The notes below the pieces were generated by a model. The model worked only from the letters and a program-made list of their open reading frames with translations. It made no database searches and was not told where the DNA came from. From assembly GCA_934339365.1 (NCBI GenBank), contig CAKRHW010000008.1, positions 7,385 to 71,384 of the forward strand: 64,000 nt of DNA, in the 5' to 3' direction. The stretch's first letter is position 1. Each line of letters starts with the position of its first letter. Positions 43,378 to 52,162 of this stretch are shown piece after piece. The translations under genes and the position numbers were made by a program. The DNA comes from an uncultured Lachnospiraceae bacterium. GTDB lineage: Bacteria > Bacillota > Clostridia > Lachnospirales > Lachnospiraceae.

Positions 43378-43907
43378 AACAACGATTACAGACAAGAGCA
43401 AATAGAATAGAAATTTTAACCATGATTGCAGCCATACTTGGAAATATTTCCTGTTTCCTGCCTCTGGTATATGGAAAGGTTACCATTGGCGTGTTAAAAT
43501 TCAAGACGAATGTAATTTATTGGAACAGTTGGGAAGGAAAAATATTTTTTGTGTTAAATCTTTTCATTTTTCTGGCAGCATTGTTTCGTTATCTGAACCT
43601 GGCTGCACTTTTTGCAGCAGGAGATGTGCTGTTAATGATGGAAACCTGCTATCAGGCAGTCACGAATGCGACAAATCTTGGAGATTTGTATCAGCAGATA
43701 GAAGAAAAAATAAGTGCCGGGAATGATGCCTTAAAGTTATTTGGAATCCATATGACAACCTCGGTAGAGACAAAATTTGGTGCAGGATTCTGGATTTTTC
43801 TGGTTTCTGTGGTGTTACTGCTTGTGGTGCCATTTTTTGAGAAAAAACTAATTTGCATACACAATTCAACTAAAAAAGATAAAAAGTCAAATAGTCTGAC
43901 AATTTGA
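43374..43907 (+). CDS. Four-helix membrane protein of unknown function
   Basis: 177 residues with hydrophobic segments at about 13-33 (ILTMIAAILGNISCFLPLVY), 57-77 (FFVLNLFIFLAALF), 79-95 and 140-160 (FGAGFWIFLVSVVLLLVVPFF). A loop of about 40 residues (NATNLGDLYQQIEEKI) may face out. No family recognised. Coupled by a 4-base overlap to the HAD phosphatase, so probably an accessory of the Ter system. Confidence 0.6.
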   Translation: MKQRLQTRANRIEILTMIAAILGNISCFLPLVYGKVTIGVLKFKTNVIYWNSWEGKIFFVLNLFIFLAALFRYLNLAALFAAGDVLLMMETCYQAVTNATNLGDLYQQIEEKISAGNDALKLFGIHMTTSVETKFGAGFWIFLVSVVLLLVVPFFEKKLICIHNSTKKDKKSNSLTI

Positions 43908-43920
43908 TAAAAAGTTTATA

Positions 43921-43949
43921 TTTACAAGAGAAATAGAATGTAGTATAAT
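43921..43949 (+). promoter_or_regulatory. Promoter of gltBD
   Basis: TTTACA (43921-43926), 17-base spacer, TATAAT (43944-43949). The leader of about 110 bases contains ATGAGA (43987-43992)/TCTCAT (43998-44003) and a possible long-range pair TGAGG (43961)/CCTCA (44015), so the 5' end may be structured. Confidence 0.72.
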
Positions 43950-44064
43950 TCAAATCAGTCTGAGGTACTAGATTATAACAATGTAGATGAGAAGAAGTCT
44001 CATTAATCAAACTGCCTCATGCCTACGAATAAGAGAATGTTTGAAAGTAAAGAAAGGAAATGCA

Positions 44065-47000
44065 ATGGAACAGAATGTACAGAGACAGGATGTTCATGGC
44101 AAAGGATTATATTCTCCAAGCTTTGAACATGATAACTGTGGTATTGGTGCTGTTGTTAATATCAAGGGTGTGAAGTCACACGATACAGTGGCCAATGCAT
44201 TAACGATTGTAGAGACATTAGAACATAGAGCCGGCAAAGATGCTGAGGGTAAGACAGGTGATGGAGTAGGAATCTTGTTACAGATTTCGCATAGATTTTT
44301 CCAGAAGGCTGTTAAGCCACTCAGCATTTTTTTAGGTGAAGAAAGAGAATATGGTATTGGAATGTTCTTCTTTCCACAGAATGAATTAGCAAGAAATCAG
44401 GCTAAGAAAATGTTTGAAATCATTGTGGAAAAAGAAGGATTAGAATTCTTAGGATGGAGAGAAGTTCCTACGGTACCAGATGTTTTAGGACATAAAGCAT
44501 TAGAATGTATGCCTTGTATTATGCAGGGATTTATTAAGAAACCAAAAGATTGTGCAAAGGGAATTGAATTTGACCGTAAATTATACGTTGCAAGACGTGT
44601 ATTTGAGCAGAGTAATGATAATACTTATGTAGTATCATTATCAAGCAGAACCATTGTATATAAGGGTATGTTCCTTGTAGGTCAGTTACGTTCTTTCTTC
44701 CGCGATTTACAGGATCCAGATTATGAATCAGCAATTGCGCTTGTGCATTCAAGATTCTCAACGAACACGAATCCAAGCTGGCAGAGAGCACATCCAAACA
44801 GATTGATGGTTCACAATGGTGAGATCAATACAATTCGTGGTAATGCGGATAAGATGCTTGCACGTGAAGAGACAATGGAATCAGAACATTTGAAGGGTGA
44901 CATGCATAAGGTAACTCCTGTTGTAAATACAGAAGGTTCCGATTCTGCAATGTTAGATAATACATTGGAATTCTTAGTTATGAGTGGAATGGATCTTCCA
45001 CTTGCTGTTATGATTACAATTCCAGAACCTTGGGATAATAACCATACTATTACACAGGCAAGAAAAGACTTCTATCAATATTATGCAACGATGATGGAGC
45101 CATGGGATGGACCTGCATCAATCTTATTCTCGGATGGAGATATCATGGGAGCCGTACTTGACCGAAATGGTTTACGTCCTTCTAGATATATGATTACAGA
45201 TGATGACAATTTAATTCTGTCTTCAGAAGTAGGTGTATTAGATGTTCCACCAGAAAAGATTGTTGTAAAAGAAAGACTTCGTCCTGGTAAGATGTTATTA
45301 GTAGATACTGTTGCAGGAAGACTGATTGATGATAATGAATTAAAAGAAAAGTATGCAACAAGACAGCCATACGGTGAATGGTTAGACTCTTACTTAATTC
45401 GTTTGAAAGACTTAAAGATTCCGAACAAAAAGGTAGAAGAGCATCCATATGAAGAAAGACAGCGTCTGCAGAAGGCATTTGGTTACACATATGAAGATTT
45501 GATTACTTCTATTTTACCAATGGCAAAGACTGGTGCAGAACCAATCGCAGCAATGGGTAAAGATACTCCGCTTGCAGTATTGTCAGAAGAGCCACAGCCT
45601 TTATTTGGATATTTTAAACAGTTATTTGCACAGGTTACGAACCCACCAATCGATGCAATTCGTGAGGAGATTGTAACATCAACAACAGTATACATTGGAA
45701 AAGATGGTAATATCTTAGAGGAAAAACCTGAGAATTGCCAGGTTCTTAAGATTCAGAACCCAATTCTTACAAGTACAGATATTTTAAAGATTAAGAATAT
45801 GAATGTACCTGGATTTAAGGTATCTGTCATTCCAATCTTATATTATAAGAATACATCTTTGAAAAAGGCGATTGAACATTTATATGTAGAAGCAGATAAG
45901 GCGTATAAGGATGGAGCGAATATCCTGATTCTTTCTGACCGCGGAGTCGATGAGAACCATGTAGCAATTCCTTCTTTATTAGCTGTTTCAGCATTACATC
46001 AGCATCTGGTTGTAACAAAGAGAAGAACTTCACTGGCTATGATTCTTGAAAGTGGAGAACCAAGAGAAGTACATCATTTTGCTACTTTGTTAGGATATGG
46101 TGCATGTGCAGTTAACCCATATCTTGCACAGGAATCGATTCATCAGTTAATTGAGATGAATATGTTAGACAAAGATTATTATGCAGCAGTAAATGATTAC
46201 AATAATGCCATTTTACATGGTATTGTTAAGATTGCTTCTAAGATGGGTATTTCAACAATTCAGTCATATCAGGGTTCACAGATTTTTGAAGCTGTTGGAA
46301 TCTCGAAAGAAGTGACAGACCAGTACTTTACCAATACAGTTTCCCGCGTTGGTGGTGTAACATTAAAAGATATTGAAGTTTCCGTTGATCATTTGCATTC
46401 AAAAGCATTTGATCCATTGGGACTTGGTGTGGATCTGACATTAGACAGTATTGGAACACACAAGGAAAGAAGTGGAAAAGAAGAGCATTTGTATAATCCA
46501 CAGACAATTCATTTGTTACAGTTAGCAACACGTACCGGAGATTATAATTTATATAAAGAATATACCAAGTTAATTAATGAACAGATGGAACCTGTTAATT
46601 TAAGAGGTCTGATGGACTTTAATTTCCCTAAGAAGGGAATTCCAATCGATCAGGTTGAGAGCGTGGATTCGATTGTAAAGAGATTTAAGACAGGTGCAAT
46701 GTCTTATGGTTCTATTTCAAAGGAAGCTCACGAATGTATGGCAATCGCTATGAACATGATTCATGGTAAGTCAAACTCTGGTGAAGGTGGAGAAGACCTT
46801 GAAAGATTAGAGATTGGAGAGGACGGATTGAATCGTTGTTCTGCAATCAAGCAGGTTGCTTCCGGAAGATTTGGTGTTACATCAAGATATCTTACAAGTG
46901 CAAAAGAGATTCAGATTAAGATGGCTCAGGGTGCAAAACCGGGAGAAGGTGGACATCTTCCAGGAAAGAAAGTATATCCATGGATTGCTAAGACAAGACA

Positions 47001-48618
47001 TTCAACTCCGGGTGTAAGTCTGATTTCACCTCCACCACATCACGATATTTATTCAATCGAAGATTTGGCACAGTTGATTTACGACTTAAAGAATGCCAAT
47101 AGAGATGCAAGAATCTCTGTTAAGCTTGTTTCAGAAGCCGGTGTTGGTACAGTTGCTGCCGGTGTTGCCAAGGCAGGTGCCGGAGTTATCCTGATTTCAG
47201 GATTTGACGGTGGAACAGGTGCCGCACCAAGAAACTCTATTTACAATGCAGGTCTTCCTTGGGAACTTGGATTAGCTGAGGCTCACCAGACATTAATTCA
47301 GAATGATTTAAGAGATCGTGTTGTTGTAGAGACAGACGGTAAGTTAATGACAGGACGTGATGTTTTAGTTGCAGCATTATTAGGAGCAGAAGAGTTCGGA
47401 TTTGCAACAGCTCCATTGATTACAATGGGTTGTGTTATGATGAGAGTCTGCAACTTAGATACTTGTCCGGTAGGTGTTGCCACACAGAATCCAGAGCTTC
47501 GTAAGAGATTCAAGGGTAAACCAGAATATATTGTAAACTTCATGAAGTTTATTGCACAGGATTTAAGAGAATATATGGCACAGTTAGGAATCCGTACTGT
47601 GGATGAATTAGTAGGACGTGTAGATTTATTGAAAGAGAAGTCAGATCTTACAGGAAATGCAGCAAAGGTTGATTTATCAAGAATCTTAGATACAGAATAC
47701 TGTAAATACAGAGTAAAATATGACAAGAAGAATCTATATGACTTCCAGTTAGCTAAGACATTAGATGAAAAAGTATTATTAAAAGAGTTTAAGACAGCAC
47801 TTGATAAGAAGCAGAAGCGCAGTATTGAGTTAAATGTAGTAAATACAGACCGTTCATTCGGAACAATTTTAGGTTCTGAAATCACAAAGAAATATGGTGA
47901 TGATAAGCTTGAAGATGATACATTTACAGTAAAATGTAATGGATCCGGTGGACAGAGTTTTGGTGCGTTTATTCCTAAGGGATTAACACTAGAACTTGTG
48001 GGAGACAGTAACGATTACTTTGGTAAAGGTCTTTCAGGTGGTAAGCTGGTTGTATATCCTCCAAAGGGTGTGAAGTTCAAAGAAGACGAGAACATTATTA
48101 TCGGTAACGTTGCATTATATGGTGCAACAAGTGGATGCGCTTATATCAATGGTGTAGCAGGAGAACGTTTCTGCGTTCGTAATTCCGGTGCAACAGCAGT
48201 TGTAGAAGGTGTCGGCGATCATGGATGTGAATACATGACAGGTGGACGTGCCGTAATTCTTGGACAGACAGGAAAGAACTTTGCAGCAGGTATGAGCGGT
48301 GGAATTGCTTATGTTTTAGATGAAGACAGAAAGCTTTATACAAGATTAAATAAGGAATTAGTATCATCTACAGAAGTAACAGATAAATATGATATCTTAG
48401 AATTAAAGAAGATGATCGAGGATCATGTTACTTACACAAATTCTAAGAAAGGTAAGATGATTCTTGATAATTTCGCAGAGTATCTTCCTAAATTTAAGAA
48501 GATTATTCCACACGATTATCAGAAGATTACTCAGACCATTTTACAGATGGAAGAGAAGGGATTAAGCAGTGAACAGGCACAGATTGAAGCATTTTATGCA
48601 ACAATCTCTGGTAAGTAG
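44065..48618 (+). CDS. gltB: Glutamate synthase large subunit
   Basis: About 1517 residues from ATG 44065 (AAAGGA upstream). Makes glutamate from glutamine and 2-oxoglutarate. Class II amidotransferase domain: Cys25 in HDNCGIGAV becomes the N-terminal nucleophile after removal of a short propeptide; RFSTNTNPSW and HNGEINTIRGN follow. Central domain about 450-780; FMN/Fe-S synthase domain with GEGGEDLERL, KPGEGGHLPGKKV, GFDGGTGAAP and CNLDTCPVGVATQ (Cys cluster). C-terminal beta-helix GXGXG domain (GATSGCAYINGVAGERF). Pairs with gltD 11 bases downstream. Confidence 0.97.
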   Translation: MEQNVQRQDVHGKGLYSPSFEHDNCGIGAVVNIKGVKSHDTVANALTIVETLEHRAGKDAEGKTGDGVGILLQISHRFFQKAVKPLSIFLGEEREYGIGMFFFPQNELARNQAKKMFEIIVEKEGLEFLGWREVPTVPDVLGHKALECMPCIMQGFIKKPKDCAKGIEFDRKLYVARRVFEQSNDNTYVVSLSSRTIVYKGMFLVGQLRSFFRDLQDPDYESAIALVHSRFSTNTNPSWQRAHPNRLMVHNGEINTIRGNADKMLAREETMESEHLKGDMHKVTPVVNTEGSDSAMLDNTLEFLVMSGMDLPLAVMITIPEPWDNNHTITQARKDFYQYYATMMEPWDGPASILFSDGDIMGAVLDRNGLRPSRYMITDDDNLILSSEVGVLDVPPEKIVVKERLRPGKMLLVDTVAGRLIDDNELKEKYATRQPYGEWLDSYLIRLKDLKIPNKKVEEHPYEERQRLQKAFGYTYEDLITSILPMAKTGAEPIAAMGKDTPLAVLSEEPQPLFGYFKQLFAQVTNPPIDAIREEIVTSTTVYIGKDGNILEEKPENCQVLKIQNPILTSTDILKIKNMNVPGFKVSVIPILYYKNTSLKKAIEHLYVEADKAYKDGANILILSDRGVDENHVAIPSLLAVSALHQHLVVTKRRTSLAMILESGEPREVHHFATLLGYGACAVNPYLAQESIHQLIEMNMLDKDYYAAVNDYNNAILHGIVKIASKMGISTIQSYQGSQIFEAVGISKEVTDQYFTNTVSRVGGVTLKDIEVSVDHLHSKAFDPLGLGVDLTLDSIGTHKERSGKEEHLYNPQTIHLLQLATRTGDYNLYKEYTKLINEQMEPVNLRGLMDFNFPKKGIPIDQVESVDSIVKRFKTGAMSYGSISKEAHECMAIAMNMIHGKSNSGEGGEDLERLEIGEDGLNRCSAIKQVASGRFGVTSRYLTSAKEIQIKMAQGAKPGEGGHLPGKKVYPWIAKTRHSTPGVSLISPPPHHDIYSIEDLAQLIYDLKNANRDARISVKLVSEAGVGTVAAGVAKAGAGVILISGFDGGTGAAPRNSIYNAGLPWELGLAEAHQTLIQNDLRDRVVVETDGKLMTGRDVLVAALLGAEEFGFATAPLITMGCVMMRVCNLDTCPVGVATQNPELRKRFKGKPEYIVNFMKFIAQDLREYMAQLGIRTVDELVGRVDLLKEKSDLTGNAAKVDLSRILDTEYCKYRVKYDKKNLYDFQLAKTLDEKVLLKEFKTALDKKQKRSIELNVVNTDRSFGTILGSEITKKYGDDKLEDDTFTVKCNGSGGQSFGAFIPKGLTLELVGDSNDYFGKGLSGGKLVVYPPKGVKFKEDENIIIGNVALYGATSGCAYINGVAGERFCVRNSGATAVVEGVGDHGCEYMTGGRAVILGQTGKNFAAGMSGGIAYVLDEDRKLYTRLNKELVSSTEVTDKYDILELKKMIEDHVTYTNSKKGKMILDNFAEYLPKFKKIIPHDYQKITQTILQMEEKGLSSEQAQIEAFYATISGK

Positions 48619-48629
48619 GAGGAAGAACA

Positions 48630-50114
48630 ATGGGAAAACCAACAGGATTTTTAGATTATGATCGTGAAAATGCAGCAGCAATCGCTGTAAAGCAGAGAAT
48701 TAAAAACTTTAACGAATTCCATACTCCTCTTTCGAAGGAAAAACAACAGTTGCAGGGAGCCAGATGTATGGATTGTGGCGTTCCATTTTGTCAGGCAGGA
48801 ATGGTTATTTCAGGAATGGTTTCAGGTTGTCCGTTAAACAACCTGATCCCTGAATGGAATGATTTGATTTGCAATGGAAACTGGGAGCAGGCTTATCACA
48901 GACTGCATAAAACAAATAATTTTCCAGAATTTACATCCAGAGTGTGTCCTGCTTTATGTGAGAAGGCATGTACTTGTGGCTTGAATGGAGAGGCAGTTTC
49001 TGTTCGTGAAAATGAATATGGTGTAATTGAAAATGCATATGAGCAGGGTTATGCAAATCCAAAGCCTCCAAAGGTTCGTACTGGAAAGAAAGTAGCAGTT
49101 ATTGGATCAGGTCCTTCCGGACTAGCAGCTGCAGACCAGTTGAATCAGAGAGGACATGAAGTAACGGTATATGAAAGAGCAGATAAGATTGGTGGATTGC
49201 TTCGTTACGGTATTCCAAATATGAAACTTGAGAAACAGATTATTGACCGCAAGGTAACAGTAATGGAAAAAGAAGGTGTGAAATTCATTCCAAATACAAA
49301 TGTTGGAAAGGATTTGAAAGCAGATGAGCTTTTAAAACACTATGATCGTGTGATTCTTGCATGTGGAGCATCGAATCCAAGAGATATTAAAGTTCCGGGA
49401 AGAGATGCAAATGGAATTTATTTTGCAGTAGATTTCCTTACTTCTACAACAAAGAGTTTGTTTGAATATAACTTGAAAGAAGGAACTTATATCAGTGCGA
49501 AGGGCAAGCATGTTATCGTTATTGGTGGTGGTGATACCGGTAATGACTGTGTTGGAACAAGTATCCGTCATGGTGCTGCATCAGTAACCCAGCTTGAGAT
49601 GATGCCAAAGCTTCCAGAGCACAGAGCTGAAAATAATCCATGGCCGGAATGGCCAAGAGTCTGCAAGACAGATTATGGTCAGGAAGAGGCAATCACAGTA
49701 TTTGGAGAAGATCCAAGAATCTATCAGACAACAGTGAAGGAATTCAAGGCAGATGAAAAAGGAAATCTGAAAGCAGCTGTTTTGGTAAAACTAGAAGCTA
49801 AGAAAGATCCAAAGACCGGAAGAATGAATATGACACCGGTAAAAGGATCTGAATGGGAAGTTCCATGTGAATTAGTATTAATTGCAGCAGGATTCTTAGG
49901 AAGTGAAAGTTATGTAACAAAGAATTTTGGTGTAGAAGTAGATGCCAGAACAAATGTAAAGACAGAAGCCGGAAAGCATGCAACAAATGTAAAGAACGTC
50001 TTTACAGCAGGTGATATGCATAGAGGACAGTCATTAGTTGTCTGGGCAATTCGCGAAGGTCGTGAAGTGGCCAGAGAAGTAGATGAAAGCCTTATGGGAT
50101 ATACACAATTATAA
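48630..50114 (+). CDS. gltD: Glutamate synthase small subunit
   Basis: 494 residues; delivers electrons from NAD(P)H to GltB. Two N-terminal 4Fe-4S Cys groups (CMDCGVPFC with GCPLNNLIPEW; CPALCEKACTCG), FAD site VIGSGPSGLAAADQL, NAD(P) site VIVIGGGDTGNDCVG, and C-terminal FTAGDMHRGQSLVVWAI. AGGAGGAAG precedes the start. Full length for the family. Confidence 0.97.
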   Translation: MGKPTGFLDYDRENAAAIAVKQRIKNFNEFHTPLSKEKQQLQGARCMDCGVPFCQAGMVISGMVSGCPLNNLIPEWNDLICNGNWEQAYHRLHKTNNFPEFTSRVCPALCEKACTCGLNGEAVSVRENEYGVIENAYEQGYANPKPPKVRTGKKVAVIGSGPSGLAAADQLNQRGHEVTVYERADKIGGLLRYGIPNMKLEKQIIDRKVTVMEKEGVKFIPNTNVGKDLKADELLKHYDRVILACGASNPRDIKVPGRDANGIYFAVDFLTSTTKSLFEYNLKEGTYISAKGKHVIVIGGGDTGNDCVGTSIRHGAASVTQLEMMPKLPEHRAENNPWPEWPRVCKTDYGQEEAITVFGEDPRIYQTTVKEFKADEKGNLKAAVLVKLEAKKDPKTGRMNMTPVKGSEWEVPCELVLIAAGFLGSESYVTKNFGVEVDARTNVKTEAGKHATNVKNVFTAGDMHRGQSLVVWAIREGREVAREVDESLMGYTQL

Positions 50115-50122
50115 AAAAGACA

Positions 50123-50161
50123 GACAGGAGAGTTCATTCGTGTAGATAAAACTTTCCTGTC
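50123..50161 (+). repeat. Stem-loop after gltD
   Basis: GACAGGAGAGTT (50123-50134) pairs with AACTTTCCTGTC (50150-50161), one G-T pair. No T-run follows. It may protect the mRNA 3' end in front of the true terminator. Confidence 0.5.
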
Positions 50162-50170
50162 AGATAAGAG

Positions 50171-50221
50171 AGAAGCTATTGTTTTAGAAATTATTACTTC
50201 TAAAACAATGGCTTCTTTTTT
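50171..50221 (+). terminator. Terminator of gltBD
   Basis: AGAAGC-ATTGTTTTAGAA pairs with TTCTAAAACAAT-GGCTTCT around an ATTATTAC loop, followed by TTTTTT. Long, strong stem with one internal mismatch. Confidence 0.88.
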
Positions 50222-50346
50222 GTGAAAATATATCATTAAAATATAAAAAAGAGAATTAAAATTAAAAATACTTGCATGAAAAGCATGCAATGATATATAA
50301 TTTTAATCATAATACGGAAAGTAAATTAGATAAAAATAAGGGATAG

Positions 50347-52020
50347 ATGGGAAAAAGAATAAATATGAAGAAAAAAATAGTAGCAATTTTTCTCATGTTT
50401 ACGGTTGTATTATCAAGCAGTTGTAATGTAACACATGAGTTAAAAAAAAGTTTTGGAAAAACAGTGAATATACAGGATGTGTTTGAGGAAACATGTGCCT
50501 ATGGAAATACAGAATTAATAGATGAACTGCTAGATACAGGAGAAATTACACAGGAAACATTGAATAATGGTTTAGGACGAGCAACAGGGAATATGTGTGA
50601 TATTTATTTGACAATGACACACTTGATTCAGAAAGGAGCGGATGCCAATACAGGTGAATTACTTTGGCAGGCAGCATATAATGATCTTATTTTCCAATTA
50701 GCAGCATTGTTGACAGACAAGAAATTAGATATTAATAAAAAAAGTATGGGAAAGTACAGTGCGTTATATATGGCAATGGAAAATCATAGAGGAGGAATGG
50801 ATTATACAGCCTATAACAATTCCAAGATGTTGTTAGATAAGGGGGCAGAGATATATCCGGAGATGTTTCAGAATGAAGGGGATAGTAAGGAACCCCAATA
50901 TTCCTATAATCAATTATCTTCAAGTGTATCATCTGCCAGACTGTTAGTGACAGAATATTTAAAGAAAAAGGACGATATTGATATTCCAGAAGCATTAAAG
51001 TATGCATTATGCGGGGAAAGTGCAAAATGTATTCAGAGTATAAGAGAAGGAAAAGAGGAAATAACAGAATCAGATCAGACTATAATTCAGGAATATGTCT
51101 GCTGTTATGGAACACCAGAAGAGTATGAAGAACTGTATAAGAAATATGGAGAGAAATACAAAATATCTTATCCACGAATTGCAGAATGTGGGAATACGGA
51201 AATGTTGAGATATCTCTTTAAGAAAAATGAGGTAAAGATAGATTATAAAAAAGTAGGGCAGTTAGACTTGTCACTAGATAAATATGAAGAATGTTTAGAT
51301 TATGCTGCATTATGGGGACATTATGATACCTGCAAGTTTTTGTGTGAGTCAGGAATGCGTTCAGCTAAAGCAATTGGTTGTGGATATTCTGCCCTTTCGT
51401 ATGCTATCAGTTCAGGAAATGTGAAGTTGATAAAATATTTGTATAATTATATTAAAAGTTACGAAGGTAAAATAACAGAAGAATATCTGGGAGATACGAT
51501 TGAACTTTGTGAGAAAAAGTGGGGAAGTTATATGCCACTTGATGATAAAAGAAAAGAGATTTACGATTTTTTATTTTCAAAGGGACATAATTTTTCGGAT
51601 TTTCAAATGATATATTCTGATGAAGCTACTAATGAGTATCTGATAGAACATGGCATGAAAGTATCAGATGAAAATATAAATTATATGGCATCCCATAATC
51701 AAAAGAAAGCATTAGAAGCAGCCTTTAAAAAGGGATATCATCCGGTAGATGAAACACTTAGAAATGCTGTGGTTCATGGCTCTTCTGACACTGTAAAATT
51801 AATTCTGGATAATGGTGCAGAAATACCAGATGATATTCTCAATAGTGCAGTGTTAGCATCAAAGGCAACCGTAAAAGTATTAATTGATGCGGGAGCGAAT
51901 AAAGATTTGAAATTAAAAAGTATTACTCTGATTACAGGGGATACAGAATTAGGTGATTATGATTTAAAGGATTGTTATAAGATGAATGCGAGGGAAGATT
52001 TATTAGAATTACTGGATTAG
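50347..52020 (+). CDS. Ankyrin-repeat lipoprotein
   Basis: 557 residues. Signal peptide with lipobox VVLSSSC (Cys at about 26) indicates an outer-membrane-leaflet lipoprotein. The rest consists of degenerate ankyrin units: ETCAYGNTELIDELLDTGEI, YNDLIFQLAALLTDKKLDIN, DYAALWGHYDTCKFLCESGM, YAISSGNVKLIKYLYNYI, AVVHGSSDTVKLILDNGAEI, and others. ATG 50347 and ATG 50365 are both possible; neither has a strong site. It stands alone between two terminators. Role unknown; ankyrin proteins usually bind partners, and some act as immunity proteins. Secreted ankyrin proteins are less common in this group. Confidence 0.75.
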   Translation: MGKRINMKKKIVAIFLMFTVVLSSSCNVTHELKKSFGKTVNIQDVFEETCAYGNTELIDELLDTGEITQETLNNGLGRATGNMCDIYLTMTHLIQKGADANTGELLWQAAYNDLIFQLAALLTDKKLDINKKSMGKYSALYMAMENHRGGMDYTAYNNSKMLLDKGAEIYPEMFQNEGDSKEPQYSYNQLSSSVSSARLLVTEYLKKKDDIDIPEALKYALCGESAKCIQSIREGKEEITESDQTIIQEYVCCYGTPEEYEELYKKYGEKYKISYPRIAECGNTEMLRYLFKKNEVKIDYKKVGQLDLSLDKYEECLDYAALWGHYDTCKFLCESGMRSAKAIGCGYSALSYAISSGNVKLIKYLYNYIKSYEGKITEEYLGDTIELCEKKWGSYMPLDDKRKEIYDFLFSKGHNFSDFQMIYSDEATNEYLIEHGMKVSDENINYMASHNQKKALEAAFKKGYHPVDETLRNAVVHGSSDTVKLILDNGAEIPDDILNSAVLASKATVKVLIDAGANKDLKLKSITLITGDTELGDYDLKDCYKMNAREDLLELLD

Positions 52021-52045
52021 AAATAGGAATAGGAATAGGGATAGG

Positions 52046-52090
52046 AAGACTTCTTTATTGGCAGACTGCTGAATGGAGGAGTCTTTTTTT
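52046..52090 (+). terminator. Terminator after the ankyrin lipoprotein gene
   Basis: AAGACTTCTTTATT (52046-52059) pairs with AATGGAGGAGTCTT (52072-52085) with three G-T pairs, followed by T7. Just before it lies a short tandem GGAATA run (52024-52046). Confidence 0.78.
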
Positions 52091-52097
52091 GTTAAAA

Positions 52098-52126
52098 TTG
52101 ATTTTTACTTTTTTTTACGTTATAAT
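52098..52126 (+). promoter_or_regulatory. Promoter of pabAB
   Basis: TTGATT (52098-52103), 17-base spacer, TATAAT (52121-52126), about 37 bases before the start. Confidence 0.75.
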
Positions 52127-52162
52127 TTTATTTTACGTAATCTGACGGTATAAGGAAAGAAA

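Noticed and set aside
47298..47885. 195-residue frame on the minus strand
   Set aside because: Complement of gltB, which is intact with all cofactor motifs here.
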